Assembly (NCBI GenBank): GCA_040510375.1
Contig: JBEVJC010000012.1
Coordinates: forward strand, 496,001 to 560,000
Origin: JBEVJC01 sp040510375
GTDB taxonomy: Bacteria; Bacteroidota; Bacteroidia; Chitinophagales; Chitinophagaceae
Length of the DNA stretch: 64,000 nt
Direction: 5' to 3'
This document shows, piece after piece, positions 54,044-63,069 of this stretch. The notes beneath the pieces were generated by a model. It saw nothing but the letters and a program-made list of their open reading frames with translations, was not told the DNA's origin and did no database searches. The translations under genes and the position numbers were made by a program. The first letter of the stretch is position 1. Each line of letters starts with the position of its first letter.

Positions 54044-55096
54044 TTAAATTGGGTATCCTTCAGGTAATTCAGGAATCCGGACTGTTGTGGTAAAAATATC
54101 ATTTTTCGCTTCTACCACGAGCAGGTCGCTCCGCGCAAATAAAAGATAAAGCCTGCGCTGCACTGAATTAAGTCCGAAACCCGTGCCCTGCCTGGGTGCT
54201 GACGTTTCAGGATCGTAGGGATTACAAACGGATATCACCAGGTGGCCATCCAGCTTATAGGTCTTGATACTGATGACGGTATCTCCGATCGTATCATACA
54301 GGCCAAACTTGATGGCGTTTTCCACGATGGGTTGCAATAAAAGCGCGGGCAACTTCATCATCAGTGATGATTCGTCTGTTTCAATATGGGTATCAAGCCT
54401 GTTGCCGAAACGTACTTTTTCTATATCCAGGTAAAGCTGCAGGTAGGCCAGTTCTTCATGGAGTGTCACCCATTGTGTTTCTTCTTTTTTAATCGTACCC
54501 CTCAGGAAATCAGAGAGCTGCTGTACCATTTTCCTTGCTTCCTGTGGTCTTGTTCCGATCAGTGCGTTGATCGAGTTAAGACTGTTGAACAGGAAATGGG
54601 GTTGTAACTGCTGACGGAGTTTAAACAGTTCGGCCTCTTTCGCCAGCCGCTCAGCATCTGATTTCCGCAGTTCGTTTTTTTGTTGTTCCTGCCAGTTAAA
54701 CCAGATTATGGCGACCATTGTCAGTATCCCCATCACGAGAAACCCGAAACTTCCGCGGATGATCAGAGATTTTTTCAGGAACAGGGAATAATTTTCAAGA
54801 TGGATGGACCCGCCCAGAATCCATTTACATAATACCAGCCAGAGTATGGTCAGCAGGATGCACATACAAAGTACATTCAGGTACTGGTTGATGGTTGGCA
54901 CGTAATAACGGATGGTATTCATCACCAGCAGGCAGGCCAGCAGCAGTAATGTATTACTGATAAGGCTGTCGATGACCGACTCCCTGATAGGTAATTCAAA
55001 CCAGTACAGCAACGCTGCATGGTCGATCATCAGCAACAGCCAGCTGATACTGAAAATAATCGTAAACCGCCTGACAGAAAATAAGGATGCGGGCAT
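54044..55096 (-). CDS. LytS/YehU-type sensor histidine kinase
   Basis: This 350-residue membrane kinase is taken from the ATG at 55096; the longer frame overlaps the DUF4288 gene. Four hydrophobic helices (about 10-140) are followed by a coiled linker. The His_kinase box QLQPHFLFNSLNSINALI holds the phosphoacceptor His near residue 174, and an HATPase domain ends with GTGFGLNSVQRRL. There is no extracellular sensor loop of note, so the membrane part or a partner (perhaps the LiaF-like protein) is likely to sense the signal. It is 17 nt before the response regulator. Confidence 0.92.
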   Translation of the reverse strand: MPASLFSVRRFTIIFSISWLLLMIDHAALLYWFELPIRESVIDSLISNTLLLLACLLVMNTIRYYVPTINQYLNVLCMCILLTILWLVLCKWILGGSIHLENYSLFLKKSLIIRGSFGFLVMGILTMVAIIWFNWQEQQKNELRKSDAERLAKEAELFKLRQQLQPHFLFNSLNSINALIGTRPQEARKMVQQLSDFLRGTIKKEETQWVTLHEELAYLQLYLDIEKVRFGNRLDTHIETDESSLMMKLPALLLQPIVENAIKFGLYDTIGDTVISIKTYKLDGHLVISVCNPYDPETSAPRQGTGFGLNSVQRRLYLLFARSDLLVVEAKNDIFTTTVRIPELPEGYPI

Positions 55097-55103
55097 GGTT
55101 TGC

Positions 55104-55463
55104 TCAGGCGAGTTTAAGCAACTGGTGCGTATGGGTAAAATAAATATTTTCAGCTTTCTGGTGCACCATCTGGATGTAGGCATCCGCGCTGTCACGCTCT
55201 TCTATACGTGAATACAACTCAGCGCCATCTATCAGGTCAGTAAGCTGGTACAATTCGCAGACATTTACAAACTGCCAGCGTACCAGTTGTTCCCTGGAAT
55301 TATAGAAAACATCTTCTTCCTTTTTGCCAAGTTCCTGGGCTTTCAGGAAGGCTTCCTCTTTTGATTCTCCGGAAACCAGGCGCAGTTGTTCATCAAACTG
55401 AGCAGTATGTGCGCCATCACCGCAGATGATCTGGAAAACGAGTTTTGAAAGATACCAATTCAT
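55104..55463 (-). CDS. DUF4288 family small protein
   Basis: This 119-residue soluble protein opens with MNWYLSKLVFQIICGDG and carries the EEAFLKAQELG helix expected of DUF4288. No catalytic motif is visible. It lies between the LiaF-like gene and the kinase (7 nt before the kinase ATG), so it is part of the signalling operon. Its role is unknown. Confidence 0.75.
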   Translation of the reverse strand: MNWYLSKLVFQIICGDGAHTAQFDEQLRLVSGESKEEAFLKAQELGKKEEDVFYNSREQLVRWQFVNVCELYQLTDLIDGAELYSRIEERDSADAYIQMVHQKAENIYFTHTHQLLKLA

Positions 55464-55516
55464 AAAATTCAGTTGAAAGTTTAAAAATTCTGGTGTTCTT
55501 ATGCTGGAATGATGGC

Positions 55517-56302
55517 TTAGTAACTTTTTATTTCCATACCTCCGAAGATCATGGTGCCTTTAAGGACCAGGGTTTTCTTTGGTCCGTCGGTAAGTAACGG
55601 CATCTTCCTTTTGTCAGATATGCCGCCGAAGATGGTAACCGCTTCCGATTGGATGGCCCAGTTGGATGGGACAATCAGGGTGGCTCCCCCGAAAATAGCG
55701 GTGACTTCCAGTACAGCAGGAACGGTCATGTCGGCCTGGGTCAGGTCTACTTCACAACCACCGAAAATATTTACGAGGTCGCCCCCGCGGAAATTTTTGG
55801 AAAGGATAATCTTTTTATTACCGCTGAATATGCAGGTACTGTCGATATAATCATCGCTGACATGGGCGGTACTGGCTGAAAACACTGAATCAACCGGTGG
55901 AATGTTCATTGAATCACCTTGCTGGTCGAGCGGCACAGGATGTTTTTTTTTTGGACGCAGGATAAACACTGCTCCCACTACAATTAGGACAAGGGGCCAG
56001 ATATGTTTTCGAAGGTCGCCAAGAATGACATAATCATTGACAAGGAAGGCTCCGCCTACAATAATGGGAACGAACCAGCCGCCGTCCCGGAAATTTCTTT
56101 TAAATCCGGTGAAAATACCAATGCCGATCAGCAGCATCTGCCAGCTGAATAACCATTTTGGAACCGGTACCCCGAAACTTTTAGCCATTGCGATACCACC
56201 TACCAACAGAATAAAAACTCCTGTCCACACGTGACTGATGCTGGATTCATGTGTCCAGTTATGCATCATCCTGTCGCGTCTCTCTTTTCTGAAATCATTC
56301 AT
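55517..56302 (-). CDS. LiaF-like membrane protein with FGG-repeat beta domain
   Basis: This is a 261-residue protein from the ATG at 56302. Its N-terminal half has about four hydrophobic segments (about 25-115), like DUF5668/LiaF membrane domains. The C-terminal half (about 150-261) is a beta-rich domain with four regularly spaced IFGG strands, as in LiaF and cell-wall-active-antibiotic response proteins. LiaF inhibits a sensor kinase in Firmicutes; here a LytS kinase and LytTR regulator follow, so a similar modulating role is plausible. Confidence 0.82.
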   Translation of the reverse strand: MNDFRKERRDRMMHNWTHESSISHVWTGVFILLVGGIAMAKSFGVPVPKWLFSWQMLLIGIGIFTGFKRNFRDGGWFVPIIVGGAFLVNDYVILGDLRKHIWPLVLIVVGAVFILRPKKKHPVPLDQQGDSMNIPPVDSVFSASTAHVSDDYIDSTCIFSGNKKIILSKNFRGGDLVNIFGGCEVDLTQADMTVPAVLEVTAIFGGATLIVPSNWAIQSEAVTIFGGISDKRKMPLLTDGPKKTLVLKGTMIFGGMEIKSY

Positions 56303-56420
56303 GGTGCCCCTATTTTTCAGTAAATCTAGGCGTGTAAATGACAATAAACAACCGTCAACAGTCAACCAGCATGGAAAAGTCGGTGAACGGTGGAATGGCT
56401 CGGGTCAGCGGGGATTTCTT

Positions 56421-56428
56421 TATCTTTC
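56421..56428 (+). promoter_or_regulatory. Weak -7-like element upstream of the amidohydrolase gene
   Basis: TATCTTTC differs from TAnnTTTG only in the last base and lies 19 nt before the ATG at 56448. Confidence 0.3.
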
Positions 56429-56447
56429 GTCCCAAAAAAAGTACCCG

Positions 56448-59400
56448 ATGGTTAAAGCTATTTTCCCGGTTTTTGTGTTTTTACTCCTGGCTGTACCCGG
56501 CCATTCGCAGGAAAAAAAATGGGATGTATCCGATGCAGGGACATTCGCGCGGACGGTTTCGTTTACCGTAAATGAAGGTACCTGGATGAACCTCGATGTG
56601 TCACCCGATGGTAGGGAGATCGTGTTTGACCTGCTGGGCGATATTTATTCCCTGCCCATTGGCGGAGGGGAGGCAAGGATCCTGAAAGGAGGTCATGCTT
56701 TTGATGTGCAACCAAGATATAGTCCTGACGGAAAAAAAATCCTGTTTACATCCGATGCCGGCGGCGGCGATAATATCTGGGTAATGGATACAGATGGTTC
56801 CCGGCCCCGCCAGGTTACAAAGGAAACATTCCGGTTATTGAATAATGCAGTCTGGACCCCCGATGGCCAGTATATAATTGCCCGGAAACATTTTACATCG
56901 GTGCGTTCACTTGGTGCCGGTGAAATGTGGATGTATCATCTGAGCGGTGGCAACGGTTTACAACTTACCACCCGCAAGAACGACCAGCAGGACGTGAATG
57001 AACCCGTGGTTAGTCCCGACGGTCGTTACCTTTATTTTAGTGAAGACATGTATCCGGGTGGATCATTCCAGTACAACAAGGATCCGAACAAGGAGATTTT
57101 TGTTATTCGCCGGTTCGACAGGCAGAACGGTAAGATCGACTACGTTACAGGCGGACCGGGTGGCTCGGTAAGACCGCAGCTTTCCCGTGACGGCAAACTG
57201 ATGTCGTTTGTGAAAAGGGTCCGGACCAGTACTGTACTTTTTATCCGCAACCTGGAAACCGGGGAAGAATGGCCGATTTATGATCAGCTAAGTAAGGACC
57301 AGCAGGAATCATGGACCGTCTTTGGTATTTTTCCCGGTTATGCATGGACACCGGATAATAAAGCAATCATTATCTGGAGTAATGGAAAAATCAATAAGGT
57401 GGATGTGAATGCAGTCAACCAGTCAGTAGTAATACCATTCACCTGCAAGGTCACCCAACAGGTAACCGATGCAGTGCGGTTCAAACAAACATTAAGTAAC
57501 GATCAGTTTACCGTGAATGTAATCAGGCAGGCCATTACTTCACCCGATCAGAAGATCCTGGTGTTTAATGCGCTTGGATCGTTGTGGAAAAAAGACCTTC
57601 CTTCAGGCATACCGGTAAGAATCACGACCGATAAAAATTATCCGGTTATCAATTTTGAAAGTGAGCCTTCTTTTTCGCCTGATGGTAAACAACTGGTGTA
57701 CAGTACCTGGAATGATTCGGCTTCCGGAGCCATTTATAAACTGAGCCTTACGCCCAATTCCAAACCTATCCGGCTGACTTCAAAACCTGCCATTTATCGT
57801 CAACCCTCTTTTTCACCCGATGGAAAATGGATCGTGTATCGCAAGGAGTCGGGCAGTGATGCATTGGGTGAAGCACATACTGCCCAACCGGGTATTTACA
57901 TTATGGGTGCAACAGGCGATGGAGAAACATTTGTTCGCAGCGGTGGTGATCTTCCGCATTTCAACCTGGAGAGCAACAGGATTTATTACCAGTTGGGTGG
58001 TGGTATGAACCGGACATATGCAAGTTGTAAAACAGATGGAACCGACGAACTGGTGCATTTAAAAAGCACCTATGGAAGCCAGTTTGTTCTTTCTCCTGAT
58101 GAAAACTGGGTTGCCTTTATCGACCTGCATAAAGTTTATATCGCTGCGTTTCCAAAGACTGGCCGGACCATTGATATAGGAAGCGGTACGGCCGACTTCC
58201 CCGTGAAACTGGTCTCACGCGATGCCGGATTTAATCTTCACTGGAGCCGCGACAACCAGCAACTGTTCTATACCCTGGGCGAACAATATTATAAGATCAG
58301 GCTGGAGGACCGCTTCAGTTTCATAACAGATAAACCTGATTCACTTTTCAAGTTACCGGAAACCGGTTTATCTATCGGGCTGAAAGTAGCGGTGGACAAG
58401 CCTTCGGGACTTATAGCTTTTACCAATGCGCGGATCGTGACCATGAAGGACGATGAAGTAATTGAACAGGGTACACTCATTGTGGAAAATAATCTGATCC
58501 TGGCGGTAGGCCCATCTTCTGGTATAACTATTCCGGCTGGTGCGAGAACAATTGATTGTAAGGGTCAGACCATTACTCCCGGGTTCGTAGATGCGCATGC
58601 ACATGGTGGCCATTTCCGTGGAGGTATCCTTCCGCAAAAACACTGGCCGTACCTGGCCAATCTCGCGTATGGTGTCACTACCATGCATGATCCGTCTGCC
58701 AACAGTGAAACGGTTTTTGCGCAAAGTGAAATGGTACGTGCTGGTCGTATGGTTGGACCGCGTGTATTTTCCACCGGGACCATTCTTTATGGTGCTGACG
58801 GGGATTTTAAAGCGGTGATCAACTCAATTGAAGATGCGAGAAGTGCACTCAGGAGAACGAAGGCACTTGGTGCATTCTCGGTCAAGAGTTATAACCAGCC
58901 TCGCCGCGAACAACGGCAGATGGTTATACAGGCCGCCCGCGAACTCCAGATGGAAGTGGTGCCCGAAGGCGGTTCGACGTTTTTTACCAATATGAATATG
59001 ATACTTGATGGCCATACAACCATTGAACATAACCTGCCCGTTGTAACAGTCAACGATGATGTGGTCCAGTTATGGAAAAATTCAGGCACGGCTTATACGC
59101 CAACACTGATTGTCAGTTATGGTGCTGTGAGTGGTGAATACTATTGGTACCAGCATACAGATGTCTGGAAGAAAGAACGGCTGCTTCGTTTCACGCCAAG
59201 GTCGGTGATCGATACAAGAAGCCGTCACCGGATAATGTTGCCCGAGGAAGAATATGAAAACGGCCATATCCTGGTGGCAAAGACTGCAAAAAAATTAATG
59301 GATGCCGGTGTTACCGTAAACATGGGCGCACATGGCCAGATCCAGGGTATTGGTGCCCATTGGGAGATCTGGATGATGGCTCAGGGTGGCATGACTCCGC

Positions 59401-59714
59401 TTGAAGCTTTACGGACTGCTACTATTAACCCGGCGAAGAGCCTGGGACTGGAGAGTTATATCGGAAGCCTGGAACCAGGTAAATACGCTGATTTGCTCAT
59501 CATGGACAAAAACCCGCTGGAAAGTATTTATAATACGGAGACCATCAGGTACACGATGGTCAATGGTCGGTTGTATAATGCAGAAACGATGGAGGAGTTG
59601 GGTAGCCAGGCAAAACCAAGGACAAAGTTTTATTGGGAGCTGACAAAAAATGCACAGAGTTTTCCCTGGCATGAAGAAGGTGAAGCGGAGACCTGCAGTT
59701 GCGGCAATCATTAA
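56448..59714 (+). CDS. Exported beta-propeller (TolB/WD40-like) amidohydrolase
   Basis: This is a 1088-residue protein from the ATG at 56448, where a signal peptide (about 1-19, ending GHSQ) begins. Residues about 40-660 carry many SPDG-type propeller blades (DVSPDGREIVF, YSPDGKKILF, FSPDGKQLVY, FSPDGKWIVY). An amidohydrolase TIM barrel follows (about 680-1060) with the metal motif DAHAHGGHF, HTTIEHN and a GAHGQIQGIGAHWE block. The tail ends in TCSCGNH, a possible metal site. The family joins substrate recognition by the propeller to hydrolysis of amide-like bonds; the substrate is unknown. It is probably periplasmic. Confidence 0.9.
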   Translation: MVKAIFPVFVFLLLAVPGHSQEKKWDVSDAGTFARTVSFTVNEGTWMNLDVSPDGREIVFDLLGDIYSLPIGGGEARILKGGHAFDVQPRYSPDGKKILFTSDAGGGDNIWVMDTDGSRPRQVTKETFRLLNNAVWTPDGQYIIARKHFTSVRSLGAGEMWMYHLSGGNGLQLTTRKNDQQDVNEPVVSPDGRYLYFSEDMYPGGSFQYNKDPNKEIFVIRRFDRQNGKIDYVTGGPGGSVRPQLSRDGKLMSFVKRVRTSTVLFIRNLETGEEWPIYDQLSKDQQESWTVFGIFPGYAWTPDNKAIIIWSNGKINKVDVNAVNQSVVIPFTCKVTQQVTDAVRFKQTLSNDQFTVNVIRQAITSPDQKILVFNALGSLWKKDLPSGIPVRITTDKNYPVINFESEPSFSPDGKQLVYSTWNDSASGAIYKLSLTPNSKPIRLTSKPAIYRQPSFSPDGKWIVYRKESGSDALGEAHTAQPGIYIMGATGDGETFVRSGGDLPHFNLESNRIYYQLGGGMNRTYASCKTDGTDELVHLKSTYGSQFVLSPDENWVAFIDLHKVYIAAFPKTGRTIDIGSGTADFPVKLVSRDAGFNLHWSRDNQQLFYTLGEQYYKIRLEDRFSFITDKPDSLFKLPETGLSIGLKVAVDKPSGLIAFTNARIVTMKDDEVIEQGTLIVENNLILAVGPSSGITIPAGARTIDCKGQTITPGFVDAHAHGGHFRGGILPQKHWPYLANLAYGVTTMHDPSANSETVFAQSEMVRAGRMVGPRVFSTGTILYGADGDFKAVINSIEDARSALRRTKALGAFSVKSYNQPRREQRQMVIQAARELQMEVVPEGGSTFFTNMNMILDGHTTIEHNLPVVTVNDDVVQLWKNSGTAYTPTLIVSYGAVSGEYYWYQHTDVWKKERLLRFTPRSVIDTRSRHRIMLPEEEYENGHILVAKTAKKLMDAGVTVNMGAHGQIQGIGAHWEIWMMAQGGMTPLEALRTATINPAKSLGLESYIGSLEPGKYADLLIMDKNPLESIYNTETIRYTMVNGRLYNAETMEELGSQAKPRTKFYWELTKNAQSFPWHEEGEAETCSCGNH

Positions 59715-59730
59715 ATTAGTCAGGATGATC

Positions 59731-59770
59731 ACCATCAAACAAACCAGGCAATCCTGGTTTGTTTGATGGT
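59731..59770. terminator. 18-bp perfect hairpin between the converging amidohydrolase and ade genes
   Basis: ACCATCAAACAAACCAGG (59731-59748) pairs perfectly with 59753-59770 around a CAAT loop. There is no T-run outside the stem on either strand, so it is an unusual bidirectional terminator or an mRNA-end protecting structure. A 15-nt copy of one arm recurs in the ade coding end (59819-59833). Confidence 0.65.
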
Positions 59771-59793
59771 CACCAGTAAAACTATTTGCAGCG

Positions 59794-61440
59794 TCATTTA
59801 ATAAGCTCGAATGAATCGCCATCAAACAAACCAAGATCGCTTAGTTTAAGATGGGGGATCACCAGTAATGCCATAAACGACAAAGTCATAAATGGGGAGC
59901 CAAGCCGGCTTCCCATTTCTTTTGAAAGGATATCGATTGCCGTGTAGGCTTTGGCTACTTCATAACCATCTGCGTTACTCATGAGTCCGGCCACAGGAAG
60001 TGGCACAACCTGTTCCTTTTTTCCAAAAACCGCACTCACGCCACCTTTATGTGCGATCACCAGGTTTATAGCACGGCATAGACTCTCATCATCGGCACCC
60101 ACTGCAACAATATTATGGCTGTCGTGAGCTACGGAAGAAGCGAGGGCGCCGGCTTTCAAACCAAAATTCCGGATGAATGCAATTGCAGGCGGGGAAGACT
60201 TGTAACGGTTTACCACCACGATTTTCAGTACATCAATACCAGGCTGGCTGACCAGTTCGGTTTCGTTGGTATGAAGTAGTGGTTCCACATCAAACATCAG
60301 TTTTGTGGTGATCAGCTGGCCATCGAGTGCTTCGATCACGGGGATGCGGGTTGTAAACGGTCTTGGATAGCGGAGCTGTTCTCCGGTAACGGGTTCGCAA
60401 TTAAACTGGTTAATTAAACCAGGAGTGTTGGCCAGGATCAATGAGTTTCCATTTGACGCAACCAGCTGTCCGTTGATATAGGTTTCCAGTACATGGAAAT
60501 GTTCGAGGTCACGGACAAGGATCAGGTCGGCCGGGTCCCCTTCCTGCAACAGGCCCACATCAAGTTTATAGTGTAATACGGGGTTAATACAGGCTGCCCT
60601 GATAACATTGAAAACATTGATACCCCTGGCCACTGCACGGGCGCAAAGCTGGTTGATATGTCCGAGCAACAGGCTATCCGGATGTTTGTCGTCACTACAG
60701 AACATCATACTGTCAGGATGATGCTGGAGCAGTCCGATCAGTGCATCAAAATTCCTTGCGGCACTTCCTTCGCGGATAAGGATTTTCATGCCCCGGTTTA
60801 GTTTATCGAGTGCTTCTTCTTCGGTGAAACATTCATGATCTGTAGATATTCCTGCATCGATATAGGCCTGGGCTTCCTGTTCCCGAAGACCGGGAGCATG
60901 GCCATCTACGGGTTTATTAAGCCGGTGAGCTGCTGCAATTTTTTTCATTACTTCCGGGTCCTTCATCAATACTCCGGGGAAGTTCATCATTTCGCTGAGG
61001 TACCTGATCTCGTTGCGTTGTAGAAGCAGATCCACTTCATCGGAATCAAGGCTGGCTCCCGCTGTTTCAAAAGCCGTAGCCGGTACACAGCTTGGTGCAC
61101 CGAAATTAAATTTGAAGGGAACTGTATTGCCGTTGTCGATCATGAATTCCACGCCCTGCATTCCGCATACATTGGCAATCTCGTGCGGATCGCTTACAGT
61201 TGCCACTGTGCCATGTACTACGGCCAGCCTTGCGAATTCGGAAGGTACCAGCATGGAACTTTCAATGTGTACATGGCTGTCAACGAAACCCGGAAGGATA
61301 AAGGGAAGTATGGATTCATCTTCCCCGGGTTCGAGTGAAGTTATACGCCTGATATGACCATTTTCAATAACGATGGTTGCTGCATAAATGCGGGAGGTGA
61401 ATGCGTCGGCAATGCGGCCTTTAATAGTAATTGATGACAT
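59794..61440 (-). CDS. ade: Adenine deaminase
   Basis: This 548-residue Ade-type amidohydrolase converts adenine to hypoxanthine and ammonia. The metal motif DSHVHIESS is at about residues 54-62, DGHAPGL near 178, and the SDDKHPDSLL motif near 244. The C-terminal third has the VAHDSHNIVAVG block near 438. The mature length matches the family. Its 3' end carries a 15-nt sequence shared with the hairpin that follows. Confidence 0.95.
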   Translation of the reverse strand: MSSITIKGRIADAFTSRIYAATIVIENGHIRRITSLEPGEDESILPFILPGFVDSHVHIESSMLVPSEFARLAVVHGTVATVSDPHEIANVCGMQGVEFMIDNGNTVPFKFNFGAPSCVPATAFETAGASLDSDEVDLLLQRNEIRYLSEMMNFPGVLMKDPEVMKKIAAAHRLNKPVDGHAPGLREQEAQAYIDAGISTDHECFTEEEALDKLNRGMKILIREGSAARNFDALIGLLQHHPDSMMFCSDDKHPDSLLLGHINQLCARAVARGINVFNVIRAACINPVLHYKLDVGLLQEGDPADLILVRDLEHFHVLETYINGQLVASNGNSLILANTPGLINQFNCEPVTGEQLRYPRPFTTRIPVIEALDGQLITTKLMFDVEPLLHTNETELVSQPGIDVLKIVVVNRYKSSPPAIAFIRNFGLKAGALASSVAHDSHNIVAVGADDESLCRAINLVIAHKGGVSAVFGKKEQVVPLPVAGLMSNADGYEVAKAYTAIDILSKEMGSRLGSPFMTLSFMALLVIPHLKLSDLGLFDGDSFELIK

Positions 61441-61752
61441 GCTGTAAACTTAATTCATTCGAGTTGAACAGATATCTGGCAGGGGTGAAATTCCGGGGAT
61501 AAAACGTCGGGTCTGAAAGTGGTTTTACGCCTGAGGGGTATTTCTTAACGCCGTAAAAACTGAAATCCGGACTATTTGCACCGGCCCGGAGCCCCTTTGG
61601 CAATCCTTTTGCAAACTATAGTACATTAAATCCGGCTTATGATAAAAACCTGTGCAATCAATGTGGCGTTAATCCTGGTATATTATTGTGTGCTGATGCT
61701 TATGTTCTGAGGTCAGTCTCCTGTACGAGGTATCGTCCACTGATGTAGAAAA
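61441..61752. other. 312-bp spacer between ade and trmD
   Basis: It holds no recognisable gene family. It contains a 23-codon hydrophobic frame (61639-61710, plus strand) with no good ribosome site, reported separately. No TAnnTTTG element for ade was found by eye. Confidence 0.45.
61639..61710 (+). CDS. Possible 23-residue hydrophobic small protein (doubtful)
   Basis: ATG to TGA encodes MIKTCAINVALILVYYCV and five more hydrophobic residues, a single potential membrane helix with a short polar start. No Shine-Dalgarno or clear promoter element precedes it, and its conservation is unknown. It may be chance. Confidence 0.15.
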   Translation: MIKTCAINVALILVYYCVLMLMF

Positions 61753-62430
61753 TCATTCTTCCAGCAGGTCGGGCCTGCGGATCCTTGTTCTTTCCAGTGC
61801 CTGATCATGGCGCCAGTCCTCTATTTTCCGATGGTCGCCGCTCATAAGAACCGGTGGTACCGGCCATCCCCTGAAGTCAACCGGCCTCGTATAAACCGGA
61901 GGGGCAAGCAGGTTATCCTGGAAGGAGTCGAACAGGGCGGAGGTTTCATCATTGAGAACACCCGGAAGCAAACGGCCGATACTGTCCACCAGTACGGCGG
62001 CAGCCAGTTCACCGCCACTGAGTACATAGTCACCGATAGAAATTTCCATGGTCACAAAATGTTCCCTGATCCGTTCATCAATCCCTTTATAATGTCCGCA
62101 GATCATCAGCAGGTTTTCTTTCAGTGAAAGGGTATTGGAAGTTTGCTGGTCAAGCGTACGTCCATCAGGTGTCAGGAAAATGATCTCGTCGTATTTTCTT
62201 TCGGACGATAATTCTTCAATCGCTTTTGCCAGTGGTTCACACATCATCACCATACCAGCACCGCCGCCATACTGGTAGTCATCCACCATTCCGTATTCAT
62301 TCACTGCCCACTTGCGTAACTGGTGTACGCGGATGGTCAGCAGGTTTTTTTCCTGGGCCCTTTTCATAATGCTATGTTCAAATGGGCTCTGTAAAAGTTC
62401 AGGCAAAACGGTGAGTATATCGATATGCAT
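61753..62430 (-). CDS. trmD: tRNA (guanine37-N1)-methyltransferase
   Basis: This 225-residue SPOUT methyltransferase makes m1G37 in tRNAs, which guards against frameshifting. The trefoil-knot motifs are ICGHYKGIDERI (about residue 110) and GDYVLSGGELAA (about 130). The C-terminal LLAPPVYTRP and GWPVPPVLMSGDH segments are typical. The -7 element TATCTTTG is 4 nt before the ATG (62435-62442), so the mRNA may be leaderless. It stands apart from rpsP/rimM/rplS, its usual partners in other bacteria. Confidence 0.97.
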   Translation of the reverse strand: MHIDILTVLPELLQSPFEHSIMKRAQEKNLLTIRVHQLRKWAVNEYGMVDDYQYGGGAGMVMMCEPLAKAIEELSSERKYDEIIFLTPDGRTLDQQTSNTLSLKENLLMICGHYKGIDERIREHFVTMEISIGDYVLSGGELAAAVLVDSIGRLLPGVLNDETSALFDSFQDNLLAPPVYTRPVDFRGWPVPPVLMSGDHRKIEDWRHDQALERTRIRRPDLLEE

Positions 62431-62434
62431 GCTG

Positions 62435-62442
62435 CAAAGATA
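62435..62442 (-). promoter_or_regulatory. -7 element abutting the trmD start (leaderless candidate)
   Basis: The minus-strand TATCTTTG is followed by CAGC and then the trmD ATG. Confidence 0.55.
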
Positions 62443-62480
62443 AAGGGGTACTGATTACAGCGCACTGCAGGTTCTGTAAT

Positions 62481-62650
62481 CGGCGCTGCGGGCGGTCTTT
62501 ATAATGGGCCAGGTATGACCGGCGACATTTATGATGAAGACAGGTATGACCGGCGGCCTTTATGATGAGCCCGGTGTAACGGATGACCCTTATAATGAAG
62601 ATCAATATTTCAGGCGATCTTAACGATTAAATCCGGTGTACCGGATCAGC
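62481..62650. repeat. Degenerate tandem repeat, period about 31 bp
   Basis: Units begin near 62481, 62512, 62543, 62573, 62604 and 62635. The best-kept units start GGTATGACCGGCG and continue with TTTATGATGA; later ones read GGTGTAACGGATGACC and GGTGTACCGGATCAGCC. The period is not a multiple of three and no frame stays open, so it is non-coding. It fills the spacer upstream of trmD and downstream of the S4 gene. Confidence 0.7.
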
Positions 62651-63047
62651 CTTCGTTTTTTTCTTCGGGTCCCATAAAATCATCCAGCTCACGTCTTTCT
62701 TTTTTAGTAGGGCGACCGATCTTACTTTGTCGTTTACCAGTATGGAAGCTGGCCGATTGAAACTGGATCCGTTCCACTTCTTCGGGCGGTGTGATATCAA
62801 TATAGTTATTGATGGCTTCTGCGTAAGCCACACGTTTTTCAAGCAGCCCCGTTACCTTGATCCGCCATTTTTTGGCTTCCGTTTTTACTTCGTATTCATC
62901 TCCGATGTTCACATTCCGGGAAGGTTTGGCCTGCAGGCCATCAAATTTCACTTTGCCCGAATCGCAGGCATCGGCGGCCATTGATCTTGTCTTGAACAGA
63001 CGGATGGCCCAGAGATATTTGTCGAGCCGGAGTTTTTCTTTCATCAC
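62646..63047 (-). CDS. S4-domain RNA-binding protein (HslR-like)
   Basis: This 133-residue protein has an S4 RNA-binding domain in the first about 65 residues (RLDKYLWAIRLFKTRSMA... GKVKFDG... KPSRNVNIGDEY). A basic then acidic tail follows (KIGRPTKKERRELDDFMGPEEKNEG). HslR/Hsp15 of this family rescues stalled 50S subunits carrying nascent chains. It follows the M20 peptidase gene by 22 nt and is probably co-transcribed with it. Confidence 0.9.
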   Translation of the reverse strand: MMKEKLRLDKYLWAIRLFKTRSMAADACDSGKVKFDGLQAKPSRNVNIGDEYEVKTEAKKWRIKVTGLLEKRVAYAEAINNYIDITPPEEVERIQFQSASFHTGKRQSKIGRPTKKERRELDDFMGPEEKNEG

Positions 63048-63069
63048 ATTTCATTTGTGGGCCAGGGTA

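Noticed and set aside
62481..62650. CRISPR array
   Set aside because: Units are contiguous without unique spacers, are degenerate, and no cas genes are present.
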